This document shows positions 10,205-17,920 of a DNA stretch of 64,000 nt, one piece after another; positions within the stretch are counted from its first letter, which is position 1; the number at the start of each line of letters is the position of its first letter. Origin of the DNA: Sphingomonas sp. (lineage in GTDB: Bacteria > Pseudomonadota > Alphaproteobacteria > Sphingomonadales > Sphingomonadaceae); NCBI RefSeq assembly GCF_017745215.1, contig NZ_JAGHZV010000011.1, forward strand, positions 62,001 to 126,000, in the 5' to 3' direction. The notes below the pieces were generated by a model. The model searched no databases, was not told the DNA's origin, and saw only the letters and a list, made by a program, of their open reading frames with translations. The position numbers and the translations under genes were made by a program.

Positions 10205-12454
10205 ATGGAGGCTGTGACGGCAGAGGGCGGAACCGCAGCGGCGGCGGAAAGCGGCGCGCGGGCGCATTGGCTGTTCGTCGCGGCGATCCTCACCGGATCC
10301 TTCCTGCTGTTCCTCGTCCAGCCGATGGTCGCGCGGATGGCGCTGCCGCGGCTCGGCGGCGCGCCTGCCGTCTGGAACTCGGCGATGCTCGTCTACCAGG
10401 CGCTGCTGCTCGGCGGTTACGCCTATGCGCATTGGCTGGGGCGGGTAAGGCCGCGGACGCAGGCGTGGATCCACCTCGGCGTGCTCGCCGTGGCAGCGCT
10501 GTGGCTGCCGATCGGGCTGAGCGCGATGCAGCTTCCCGCCGATGCCCAGCCGGCGATCTGGGTGCCCTGGCTGCTCGGCGCATCGATCGGCCCCCTGTTC
10601 TTCGCGATCGCCGCGCAGGCGCCGCTGCTCCAGCGCTGGTACAGCCTGGTGACCCACGGCCGCGACCCCTACGCGCTCTACGCCGCCTCGAACATCGGCA
10701 GCTTCGGCGGGCTGCTGGCCTATCCGCTGCTCGTCGAGCCGGGCCTCGCGCTCAAGGCGCAGAGCTGGCTGTGGACCAGCGGTTACATCCTTGTCGTCGC
10801 GCTGGTCGCCGGTTGCGGGCTGCTGCTCCCGCGCAAGGCCGAGGGGGTGCCGCACGTCGCGCACCACAGCGTCGCGCCCGAGTGGCGACGCGTGCTCCAC
10901 TGGGTGGTGCTCGCCTTCGTCCCTTCGGGGCTGATGCTCGCGACGACGACCTTCCTCACCACCGACATCGTCGCAGTGCCGATGCTCTGGGTGCTGCCGC
11001 TGGGCCTCTACCTGCTGAGTTTCAGCGTCGCGTTCAGCGGCAACCGGCTGCTCGTCGAGCTGCTCCCGCGCGTCGTCCCGCTGTTCGTGCTGATCTTCGG
11101 CGCGACCCTCATCGCCGGCGACCAGCGCTACGCCTATCTCAACGCCTTCATCGGGCTGCTGCTGCTGTTCCTCGTCGCGGTCGCGCTCCATGCCCGCATG
11201 TATGCGCTGCGGCCCGCGCCCGACCGGCTGACAGGCTTCTACCTCGCCATGTCGGTGGGCGGGGCGCTGGGCGGCGTCTTCTCGGGGCTGGTCGCGCCGA
11301 TCGTGTTCGACTGGACCTATGAATATCCCCTGCTGATCCTCGCCGCCGGCGCGCTGCTGCCCGAAGCCTTCCTCTTCGGCTTCACCGCCGATTACTGGAG
11401 CGCGAGCGACCCGCAGTGGCGCCGCATCCGCCTGCTCGCGGTGATCCTGGGGATCGTGCTCTTCACCTACCTCGGCCTCGCCAACCCCGGCGGGCTGCTG
11501 GGGTGGAAGCCCGAGAACGTCGCCTTCATCGTCGTCGCGCTGCTCGGCGTGCTCGCTGTCGGCAAGCGGCTGCCGTTCGTGCTCGCGCTTGCCGGCGGGA
11601 TCATCCTGTTCGGCGGCTACCGCTCGATCCAGGCCTCGGTCGACGGCTCGCGGACGCGCAGCTATTTCGGCGTCTACACGATCACCGACCTGCCGCACGA
11701 GCGTCGCCTCGCCCATGGCACCACGCTCCACGGCATCCAGCTCAAGGGGCTGCACGCGCTCCAGCCGACCACCTATTACGTCCCGCGCTCGGGGGTCGGC
11801 CGGGCGATGAACGCGCTCGAAGCGCTGTACGGCAAGCAGGCGCGGGTCGGCGTGGTCGGGCTCGGGACGGGGACGCTCGCCTGCTATGCGGTACCCGGCC
11901 AGCATTGGCGCTTCTTCGAGATCGACCCCGCCATCGTCCGGATCGCGCGCGATCCGGGCAAGTTCAGCTTCCTCTCCGAATGCCAGCCGCACCCAGACAT
12001 CGTGATCGGCGACGCGCGCGTGCGGCTCGGCGAACAGCCGTCGGCGAGCTTCGACCTGCTCGCGCTCGATGCCTTCTCCTCGGACGCGGTACCGATGCAC
12101 CTGATGACCGCCGAGGCCTTCGCCACCTATGCGCGCGTGCTGGCGCCCAACGGCCTGCTCATGGTCCACATCTCGAACCGCTTCCTCGACCTGGCGCCCG
12201 TGGTGGCGGCAGCGGCGCAGCGCGGCGGCTGGAGCGCGGCGATGCTCGACTACAAGCCGAGCACGATCGAGCTCGCGCAGGACGCGGGTGCGTCCGAATG
12301 GATCGCGCTCTCGAAGGACCCGGCGATGCTCAGGCTGCTCGAGTTGCGCGGCGGCGAGTGGCGCCCGCTCGAGCCGCGCCCGGGCTTCTCGGGCTGGACC
12401 GACGATTATGCGTCGATCGTGCCGGTGCTCCGCCCGCCGAGTTGGACGCGCTGA
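10205..12454 (+). CDS. Polytopic membrane protein fused to a spermidine synthase-like domain
   Basis: I chose the ATG at 10205 because a GGGAGAGAGA ribosome site precedes it; an upstream in-frame start would run back into the previous gene. The 749-residue product has an N-terminal region with roughly twelve membrane helices (from WLFVAAILTGSFLLFLVQP onward, to about residue 490). A cytoplasmic Rossmann-fold domain of the spermidine-synthase type follows, with a G-x-G-T-G-T-L loop, FFEIDPAIVRIA (SAM-type acidic residue), VIGDARVRL and LLALDAFSSDAVPMHL. The catalytic polyamine-transfer role is unproven for such fusions. They are common in proteobacteria as fused MFS/spermidine synthase proteins of unknown substrate. 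Confidence 0.88.
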   Translation: MEAVTAEGGTAAAAESGARAHWLFVAAILTGSFLLFLVQPMVARMALPRLGGAPAVWNSAMLVYQALLLGGYAYAHWLGRVRPRTQAWIHLGVLAVAALWLPIGLSAMQLPADAQPAIWVPWLLGASIGPLFFAIAAQAPLLQRWYSLVTHGRDPYALYAASNIGSFGGLLAYPLLVEPGLALKAQSWLWTSGYILVVALVAGCGLLLPRKAEGVPHVAHHSVAPEWRRVLHWVVLAFVPSGLMLATTTFLTTDIVAVPMLWVLPLGLYLLSFSVAFSGNRLLVELLPRVVPLFVLIFGATLIAGDQRYAYLNAFIGLLLLFLVAVALHARMYALRPAPDRLTGFYLAMSVGGALGGVFSGLVAPIVFDWTYEYPLLILAAGALLPEAFLFGFTADYWSASDPQWRRIRLLAVILGIVLFTYLGLANPGGLLGWKPENVAFIVVALLGVLAVGKRLPFVLALAGGIILFGGYRSIQASVDGSRTRSYFGVYTITDLPHERRLAHGTTLHGIQLKGLHALQPTTYYVPRSGVGRAMNALEALYGKQARVGVVGLGTGTLACYAVPGQHWRFFEIDPAIVRIARDPGKFSFLSECQPHPDIVIGDARVRLGEQPSASFDLLALDAFSSDAVPMHLMTAEAFATYARVLAPNGLLMVHISNRFLDLAPVVAAAAQRGGWSAAMLDYKPSTIELAQDAGASEWIALSKDPAMLRLLELRGGEWRPLEPRPGFSGWTDDYASIVPVLRPPSWTR

Positions 12455-12504
12455 CGCTCTGATCGGAAAAATCGATATCGGTTGACACGGTTGACACCAG
12501 TCAT

Positions 12505-12547
12505 GGGTGCACCCGTCGATCCATCGTTGATCGATTCAGTCGATCAA
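12505..12547. repeat. Two adjacent palindromes in the convergent gap 12455-12623
   Basis: The gap between two convergent genes holds GGGTGCACCC (12505-12514, a perfect 10-bp palindrome) and an 8-bp inverted repeat, TTGATCGA and TCGATCAA, around a 5-base loop (12527-12547). Just upstream are two direct copies of GGTTGACAC (from about 12480). The DNA here is less GC-rich than its surroundings. No T-tract follows either hairpin, so an intrinsic terminator is not evident. A protein-binding site or transcription-barrier role is possible but unproven. Confidence 0.5.
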
Positions 12548-12623
12548 TCGGGTTGTTGCAGGGACCACGACGAGAAAGAGCGCCGCCGACGCTCGCAGCC
12601 CAAATCCTACATTGCAACCGGGC

Positions 12624-13133
12624 CTAGTGGCTGAGCGCCGCGTTGAGGCTGGTGATCCGCGCCGACTGCTGCCTGGCGAGCGCATCGACGCGCGCGATCA
12701 GCGCTTCGAGCGCGGGATAGGGCGGCTGGCCGGCGAGACCGCGCTCGGTCGAGCGTTCCTGCAATCCGGTGAGCAGCGCATTGGCTGCCTCGCGCCGCTG
12801 GTCGAGCTCGCCGAGCGCGACCTGGGCGTCGAGCCAGGCGTCGCTCCCCGCCGGCACGCCGCGCGCGACCGCGACGAGCGCTTCGGCGCGCTGGGCGGCG
12901 GCGGTGAAGTCCTTGGTCGCCGAATCGAGCTGGGCGTCGGCGTCCGCCATCGCCTTGTCGAGCGCGGCATCGGGCGCGACCGGCTGGGGCGGCGGCGGCG
13001 TGGGTTCGTCGAACCCCTGCGATTCGATCGGCCGCGGCAGCAGCGACGGATAGCGATCGGAGTTGCCGTCCATGCAGCCGGCGAGGCCGGAGGCGAGAAG
13101 GACGGGCAGGGCGAGGCTCAGGGTACGGCGCAT
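12624..13133 (-). CDS. Hypothetical lipoprotein
   Basis: The 169-residue product has a classic lipoprotein signal, MRRTLSLALPVLLASGLAGC, whose lipobox L-A-G-C places the lipidated Cys at residue 20. The mature part has a Pro-rich stretch (TPPPPQP) and then Ala/Asp/Glu-rich helices that are probably coiled (about residues 55-165). A GAGGA ribosome site lies upstream of the ATG at 13133. The open frame continues upstream through the divergent tRNA gene, but that extension is an artefact. The gene is transcribed away from tRNA-Arg. I cannot assign a function; it is likely an envelope-anchored structural or chaperone-like protein. Confidence 0.8.
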   Translation of the reverse strand: MRRTLSLALPVLLASGLAGCMDGNSDRYPSLLPRPIESQGFDEPTPPPPQPVAPDAALDKAMADADAQLDSATKDFTAAAQRAEALVAVARGVPAGSDAWLDAQVALGELDQRREAANALLTGLQERSTERGLAGQPPYPALEALIARVDALARQQSARITSLNAALSH

Positions 13134-13175
13134 CGACAAATCCTCTATGCGCGCAATAAACCCTTCGCAACGGGG

Positions 13176-13204
13176 TTGCGCTCCACGAATCCCGCTTCTA
13201 TAGG
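13176..13204 (+). promoter_or_regulatory. Candidate sigma70-type promoter of tRNA-Arg
   Basis: TTGCGC (13176-13181) and TATAGG (13199-13204) are separated by 17 bases. The mature 5' end of the tRNA begins 13 bases after the -10 element. Spacing and position fit a housekeeping promoter for the tRNA gene. Confidence 0.6.
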
Positions 13205-13216
13205 CGCCTCTCCCAA

Positions 13217-13293
13217 GCGCCCGTAGCTCAGCTGGATAGAGCATCAGACTACGAATCTGAGGGTCGGACGTTCGAATCGTTCCGGGCGCGCCA
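13217..13293 (+). tRNA. tRNA-Arg (anticodon ACG)
   Basis: The 77-base gene folds as a complete cloverleaf. The acceptor stem pairs GCGCCCG with CGGGCGC, and the D-arm contains GCTCAGCTGGATAGAGC. The anticodon stem is TCAGA/TCTGA around the loop CTACGAA, giving anticodon ACG (read as ICG after deamination), so it decodes CGU/CGC/CGA arginine codons. The T-arm carries TTCGAAT, and the discriminator G is followed by an encoded CCA. The SLOG/SLATT-like gene starts 127 bases downstream. Confidence 0.97.
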
Positions 13294-13419
13294 TTTTCCA
13301 AATCGCTGATTCCCTTGCCAGGGGCGCCGTCCGCCGGGCTGTTTCGTGGCGCCGGCGATCGGACTTGCGGCGCCTCCGGGCCGGCAATAGCATCGCCTTC
13401 GCCGAGCAGGAGCCGAGAC

Positions 13420-15219
13420 TTGAGCCGATCCAGGAGCCATCCCCCGCGCCCTGCGCTCAACCTCTCGATCGGCATTACCGGCCATCGTCCGCCCGTCCTC
13501 GACACCGAGGCGGCGGCCGCGGCGGCACCGCGGCTGCTCGAGCTGTTCAAGGCACTGGCGCGCGAGGCGGAGGGGGTGAAGTCGCGATACCCGGAGTTGT
13601 TCGACCCCGCGCCCTTCCGGCCGCGCCTCGTCTCGCCGCTCGCGGAGGGTGCCGACCAGATCGCGGCCGAAGCGGCGATCGAGACGGGTTATGCGCTGCA
13701 GGTGATCCTGCCGCTGCCGCGCGACGATTACCGCACCGACTTCCCCGCCGCCGCCTTCGCCCGGTTCGAATCGCTGATCGAGCGCGCCACCGGCGTGCTC
13801 GAACTGCCCGTGCAGCCGTTGGGGCGGGACGAAGGCTATGCGCTCGCCGGCCGCGCGACGGTGGCGCATTGCGACATCCTCGTCGCGCTTTGGGACGGCG
13901 AGCCGTCGCGCGGACTGGGGGGCACCGCCGACATCGTCGCGCTCGCGCTCCGGCGCGGCATTCCGGTGATCCATGTGCCGATCGACGCGGCGCATCCCGT
14001 CCGCGTGCTGTGGACGAGCTTCGGCGAGTTCATCGACGCCTCGATGATCAGCGCCGTGCCCGCGCGCGAGGTGAGTGCCGCGCTGATCGCCGAAGTGGTG
14101 AACGACGTGCTCGGCCCGCCCGAGGACCCCACCGAAGCCGCGCACCTCGCCGACTATCTCCGCGAGCGCGAACGGCTGTTGCGCCCGCGGCTCGAATATC
14201 CGCTCCTGCTTGCGACCATGGGCGTGAAGCGGATGCGCGCCTCGGCCTTCGCCAGCGCGCGCTATGCCGAAGCGACGCGGCGCGAATGGGCACCGTTCCA
14301 CGCCAGCGTCGGCGGCGGCCGGCATGGGGTCGAGGCGCCGCTGGACGCCGTCGAGCAAGCATTCGGCTGGGCCGACCGGCTCGCCCAGCACTTCGCCCAG
14401 ATCTACCGCTCGGGCCATGTGCTCAACTTCACGCTGGGCGCGCTCGCGGTGTTGATCGCGCTGACCGGGCTGCTCTTCCCCCAGATCAAATTCTGGGGAG
14501 CGGTGCTCGAGGCGTTCGCGATCGGCGGCTTCGTGCTCAACACCTGGGTGGGCACCAAGCGCGGCTGGCACCGGCGCTGGCTCGAATATCGCCAGCTCGC
14601 CGAGCGCATCCGGCCGATGCGCAGCCTCAAGCTTCTCGGCACCGCGGCGCCGCCGCCGGGCCATGGCGGCGTCGGCCAGCCGCAGCGCTGGATCGACTGG
14701 TACGCCCGAGCGCAATGGCGTGCGACCGGCTGCCCGGCGGGGCGCATCCTCGACAGCCATGCGCTGGTCGCGGCGATCGTCGCTGAGGAGATCAAGCCGC
14801 AGATGGACTATCACCACAGCAGCGCGCACCAGATGCACCAGCTGGACCACCGGCTCCACACCATCGGCATGGTGCTGTTCTTCCTGTCGATCATCGGCTG
14901 TTTCTCGTCGATCTTCATCAAGCTGCTCGACCATCATTTCGCCGAGCTGCACGGGGTGTGGTTCGTGGCGTTCGCGGCGGGACTGCCGGCGCTGGGCGCG
15001 GCCATCTTCGGCATCCGCATGCAGGGCGACTTCGGGGCGAGCGCCGAACGGTCCGAGATCACCGCGCACAATCTCGCACGGATCGAAGCGGCGATCGAAG
15101 ATTCCGCGATCGGCCTCAGGCGCCAGACCGATCTCGCCGAGGCCGCGGCGGCGACGATGCTCTCGGAACTCGGCGACTGGCACCAGGCCTATGCCCAGCG
15201 GCGGCTGGAGCTGCCTTAG
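13420..15219 (+). CDS. SLOG-like nucleotide-binding domain fused to SLATT-like 4-TM region
   Basis: The likely start is the TTG at 13420, which has AGGAG seven bases upstream; an earlier ATG at 13315 adds an Arg/Ser-rich tail without similarity to anything. The product is about 599 residues. Residues ~14-190 form a Rossmann-like SLOG/LOG-type domain: IGITGHRPP, SPLAEGADQIAAEA, VILPLPRDDY, then CDILVALWDG and GGTADIVALALRRGIPVIHV. The C-terminal half carries two pairs of membrane helices (about 334-353, 358-378, 482-502 and 513-533). Between the pairs is RRWLEYRQLAERIR, which resembles the W-x-x-YR-x-x-AE motif of SLATT/DUF4231 proteins. By analogy with predicted nucleotide-activated conflict systems, the SLOG part would sense or process a nucleotide and the membrane part would act as a pore-type effector. 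This is inference. Composition matches the neighbours; adjacency to tRNA-Arg is suggestive of acquisition. Confidence 0.65.
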   Translation: MSRSRSHPPRPALNLSIGITGHRPPVLDTEAAAAAAPRLLELFKALAREAEGVKSRYPELFDPAPFRPRLVSPLAEGADQIAAEAAIETGYALQVILPLPRDDYRTDFPAAAFARFESLIERATGVLELPVQPLGRDEGYALAGRATVAHCDILVALWDGEPSRGLGGTADIVALALRRGIPVIHVPIDAAHPVRVLWTSFGEFIDASMISAVPAREVSAALIAEVVNDVLGPPEDPTEAAHLADYLRERERLLRPRLEYPLLLATMGVKRMRASAFASARYAEATRREWAPFHASVGGGRHGVEAPLDAVEQAFGWADRLAQHFAQIYRSGHVLNFTLGALAVLIALTGLLFPQIKFWGAVLEAFAIGGFVLNTWVGTKRGWHRRWLEYRQLAERIRPMRSLKLLGTAAPPPGHGGVGQPQRWIDWYARAQWRATGCPAGRILDSHALVAAIVAEEIKPQMDYHHSSAHQMHQLDHRLHTIGMVLFFLSIIGCFSSIFIKLLDHHFAELHGVWFVAFAAGLPALGAAIFGIRMQGDFGASAERSEITAHNLARIEAAIEDSAIGLRRQTDLAEAAAATMLSELGDWHQAYAQRRLELP

Positions 15220-16202
15220 CGCGTCCCCGCCACGGCGAGCAGCGCGAAGGTGGCGAGCCAGTGGCTGCCCATATAGTCGGTCTCGAGGTGCGGCAGGCTG
15301 GCGGCGAGGTGACGCTTGGCGGCGTCGAGCGCAAGCGAGGGATCGGGGAGCGCGTCGGCGAGGCTGCGCCAGCACCAGGCGCGGCTGAGGTTCAGTCCGT
15401 CGAGGTGGGCGATCTTGCCGTCGGTGCGGTCCGAGACGGCCGCGGGCGCGAAGAGCGTCGCGGGCTCGCCCTGCGCGAGGCGGGGCAGGAAGCCCGTGAA
15501 CCAGAGCTCGAAGGCGGGGCCCGGCAATAGCCGGCGCATCAGCAGCGCCTCGCACAGCACGGGGGAGAGGAACTCGTCGCCGCCTGGCTCCCAGGCCTGG
15601 CAATCCTCGTCCGCCGCGAACCAGTCGAGCGCGCGCCGAGTGATCAGCGCGGCGAGCGGCGGGTCGTGGTCGAGCGCCCATTCGCGCGCGAGCAGCAGCG
15701 CGAAGGCGGTGTTGAAGTGCGTGCCGGTGCGGATCGGATAGGTCTGCCTGGGCAGGAAGCCATGGAACCGGTCGGCGAAGGCGCGGGCGAGCGGCTCGAG
15801 CGTGGCGCCCCAGCCGGCGTCATGGCGGCAGAGCTCGGCGTGGAGCATCAGCAGCCACGCCCAGCCATAGGGGCGCTCGAACCCGCCCGACGAGGGCCGC
15901 GCGAGATAGGCGAGCTCGCCGGCCGCCTTCTCGGGCGTGAGCAGGCGATCGGCGCGGGCGCGGATCTCGGGCGCCTCGGGCAGGTCGGGGAAGGCGCGGA
16001 GCAGCCGCATCAGCTGCCACCAGCCGTGGACGCAGCTGTGCCAGTCGAAGCTGCCGTGGAAGATCGGATGCAGCTCGATCGGTGTGCGGACATCCTCGGG
16101 GCCGGTCATCACATGGTCGAGCTTATATGGCCATTGCTGCTCGAGATGGCCGAGGGTGAGCCGGGCGAAGCGGCTGGCGAGGTCAGGGGTGAGGCCGGTC
16201 AT
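15216..16202 (-). CDS. DUF2891 family protein
   Basis: The 328-residue soluble protein matches DUF2891 in its opening (RFARLTLGHLEQQWPYKLDH), the FHGSFDWHSCVHGWW motif and the ending DYMGSHWLATFA. The helical periodicity and the conserved His/Trp/Glu residues suggest an alpha/alpha-barrel fold, perhaps an enzyme; the activity is unknown. Its ATG overlaps the stop of the DUF979 gene by four bases, making it the last gene of a minus-strand operon with DUF969, DUF979 and probably the upstream 5-oxoprolinase. A role in handling 5-oxoproline or an N-terminal pyroglutamyl compound is therefore a context-based guess. Confidence 0.85.
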   Translation of the reverse strand: MTGLTPDLASRFARLTLGHLEQQWPYKLDHVMTGPEDVRTPIELHPIFHGSFDWHSCVHGWWQLMRLLRAFPDLPEAPEIRARADRLLTPEKAAGELAYLARPSSGGFERPYGWAWLLMLHAELCRHDAGWGATLEPLARAFADRFHGFLPRQTYPIRTGTHFNTAFALLLAREWALDHDPPLAALITRRALDWFAADEDCQAWEPGGDEFLSPVLCEALLMRRLLPGPAFELWFTGFLPRLAQGEPATLFAPAAVSDRTDGKIAHLDGLNLSRAWCWRSLADALPDPSLALDAAKRHLAASLPHLETDYMGSHWLATFALLAVAGTR

Positions 16203-17140
16203 CGGAAACCCAGGAAATAGAGGAGCGCGATGTTGACCGCGAGCAGCGGCAGCGCGGTGCCGACCTGCGCCTTGACCACGGCGTTGCGGTCCCTGAGCTC
16301 GAGAAGTGCTGCGGGGACGAGATTGAAGTTGGCGGCCATCGGCGTCATCAGCGTGCCGCAGAAACCGGCGAGCATGCCCACCGCGGCAATCACCGCGGGG
16401 TCGCCGCCGTACTGGCGGATCAGCAGCGGCACGCCGATCGCGGCGGCCATCACCGGGAAGGCAGCGAAGGCGTTGCCCATCGCCATGGTGAACAGCGCCA
16501 TGCCGATCCCATAGGCGAGCACCGCGCCGAGCACGCTGCCGTGCGGGATCGCCAGGCCGATGAGCCTGCCGACCTCGTCGCCGACGCCGGCGAGCGCGAA
16601 GACGGCGCCGAGGCTCGCGAGCATCTGGGGGAGGAGCAGCGCCCAGCCGACGCCGTCCATCAGCCGCCGCCCCTCGTGGAAGGGCGTCGCCGGGCGCGGG
16701 CGGAGCCAGAGATAGGCGGTGACGAGCGCGAGAATCACGCCGAAGGCGAGCGAGACGAGCGTCGCCTGCCTGGGGTCGACCAGCCCGGGGAAGCGCTTGA
16801 ACAGGAAGGTGCCGGCGAGCGCGGTCACCGGGATGATCAGAGCGACGAGGAAGAGCCTGTCCTTGCGCCGCAGGGCCTCCGCCTGGCGCTCCTCGCGCGA
16901 GGTGGTGGCGGGGTGGCCGCGGCCGATCAGCCCGGTGCCCGCAAGCGCGACCAAGCCGAGCACGAGGATGCCGTTGCCGAGGTCGCCGAGCCGGTCGCCG
17001 GCGAGGAAGCTCAGCGCGATCAGCGCGTAGAAGGCGCCGTTGCCGAAGCGCCTGCGGTGCGCCGTGTCGAGCAGCGTCAGGATCGCGAACGCCGCGAAGG
17101 TGACGCCGGCGACGGCGTAGAGGAAGGGCTGGCCGATCAT
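16199..17140 (-). CDS. DUF979 family membrane protein (probable permease subunit)
   Basis: The ATG at 17140 overlaps the DUF969 stop (ATGA), giving a 313-residue polytopic protein with about eight to nine hydrophobic segments. The conserved core includes MAMGNAFAAFPVMAAAIGVP and GMLAGFCGTLMTPMAANFN, typical of DUF979. DUF969 and DUF979 nearly always occur as a pair and look like the two halves of an ion-transporter-superfamily permease. With a 5-oxoprolinase upstream and DUF2891 downstream, 5-oxoproline or a related amino-acid derivative is the most plausible cargo, but this is inferred from context only. Confidence 0.88.
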   Translation of the reverse strand: MIGQPFLYAVAGVTFAAFAILTLLDTAHRRRFGNGAFYALIALSFLAGDRLGDLGNGILVLGLVALAGTGLIGRGHPATTSREERQAEALRRKDRLFLVALIIPVTALAGTFLFKRFPGLVDPRQATLVSLAFGVILALVTAYLWLRPRPATPFHEGRRLMDGVGWALLLPQMLASLGAVFALAGVGDEVGRLIGLAIPHGSVLGAVLAYGIGMALFTMAMGNAFAAFPVMAAAIGVPLLIRQYGGDPAVIAAVGMLAGFCGTLMTPMAANFNLVPAALLELRDRNAVVKAQVGTALPLLAVNIALLYFLGFR

Positions 17141-17802
17141 CGGCGGCGCCCCAGCCGCCGGTCGAGCAGGAGCAGGCGGGCCGAGTGGATCGCGAAGGCA
17201 GCGATCGCGGTCGGGATCGCCCAGACCGAGAGCTGGAGCGGCTCGAGGCTGATGCCGTAGGTCTCCAGCGCGCCCTTCATCAGCAGGATCGATCCGATCG
17301 CGATGAAGATGTCCTCGCCGAAGAACAGCCCGACATTGTCGGTCGCCGCCGCCATCGCGGGGACGCGCTCGTCGTCCTTGTCGCGCTCGGGCGCCTGGGC
17401 GTCGGCCGCGGCTTCGGCCATCGGTGCGACAAGCGGGCGGACGCTCTGCGCGGGGCCGGCGATCGAAGTGAGGCCGAGCGCGGCGGTGATCTGGCGGAAG
17501 AGGAGGTAGCCGATCAGCAGTCGCCCGACGGTGGCGCCTTTGAGCCGCAGGATCAGGTCGCGCGCGCGCTCCTGCAGGCCGTGGCGCTCGAGCAGCCCGA
17601 TGACGGGCAAAACGATATAGATGATCGTGACGAAGCGGTTGTTGTTGAAAGCCTTTCCGAAGGCCGAGAGCAGCGCGATCGGGTCCATCCTCGCGGCGAA
17701 TCCAGTCGCGAGCGCGGAGGCGACGACGACGAGCAGCGGATTGAAGCGGAGCACGAAGCCGAGGATCAGCACGCCGATCCCGACGAGTACCCAGGCGGTC
17801 AT
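17137..17802 (-). CDS. DUF969 family membrane protein (probable permease subunit)
   Basis: The 221-residue membrane protein has about five to six helices and the DUF969 signature FNNNRFVTIIYIVLPVIGLLE, followed by SIAGPAQSVRPLVAPM and DNVGLFFGEDIFIAIGSILL. The C-terminus is Arg-rich (RRLGRRR), predicted cytoplasmic. It is translationally coupled to DUF979 downstream. The gap of about 118 bases to the upstream 5-oxoprolinase gene is almost filled by one copy of the dispersed palindromic repeat, so the two may be on one transcript with a processing or attenuation site between them. Confidence 0.88.
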   Translation of the reverse strand: MTAWVLVGIGVLILGFVLRFNPLLVVVASALATGFAARMDPIALLSAFGKAFNNNRFVTIIYIVLPVIGLLERHGLQERARDLILRLKGATVGRLLIGYLLFRQITAALGLTSIAGPAQSVRPLVAPMAEAAADAQAPERDKDDERVPAMAAATDNVGLFFGEDIFIAIGSILLMKGALETYGISLEPLQLSVWAIPTAIAAFAIHSARLLLLDRRLGRRR

Positions 17803-17823
17803 TGGCCGGGGCCTTTTTCATAG

Positions 17824-17907
17824 CCGTCATCCCGGCGAAAGCCGGGACCCAGGGCAGTAAAGGTCATCGCTCGTGGCCCTGGGTCCCGGCTTTCGCCGGG
17901 ATGACGG
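17824..17907. repeat. Dispersed nested palindromic repeat, copy 1
   Basis: About 84 bases. Each arm is itself a small hairpin (CCCGGC-GAAA-GCCGGG), and the two arms are inverted around a spacer of about 24 bases: CCGTCATCCCGG... and ...CCGGGATGACGG. The next conserved block is CCCAGGG/CCCTGGG. It lies between the 5-oxoprolinase gene and DUF969. Other copies are at 26734, 29410, 32682, 36654 (short), 39302, 40289, 42725 and 53331. Confidence 0.9.
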
Positions 17908-17920
17908 TGGAAGGGTCCGG

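Noticed and set aside
12624-13550. A long upstream extension of the minus-strand lipoprotein gene
   Set aside because: The extension reads through the tRNA-Arg gene antisense, giving the familiar false string RTSDPQIRSLMLYPAELRA. The ATG at 13133 with its lipoprotein signal is the real start.
13217-15219. A genomic island inserted at tRNA-Arg
   Set aside because: I found no integrase gene, no direct repeat of the tRNA 3' end downstream and no composition shift. A single-gene insertion remains possible, but an island cannot be supported.
13249-15681. A long minus-strand open frame opposite the SLOG/SLATT-like gene
   Set aside because: It covers both the SLOG/SLATT-like and DUF2891 regions out of frame, is Arg/Ala/Gly-rich and starts in the tRNA with the typical RNDSNVRPSDS false string.
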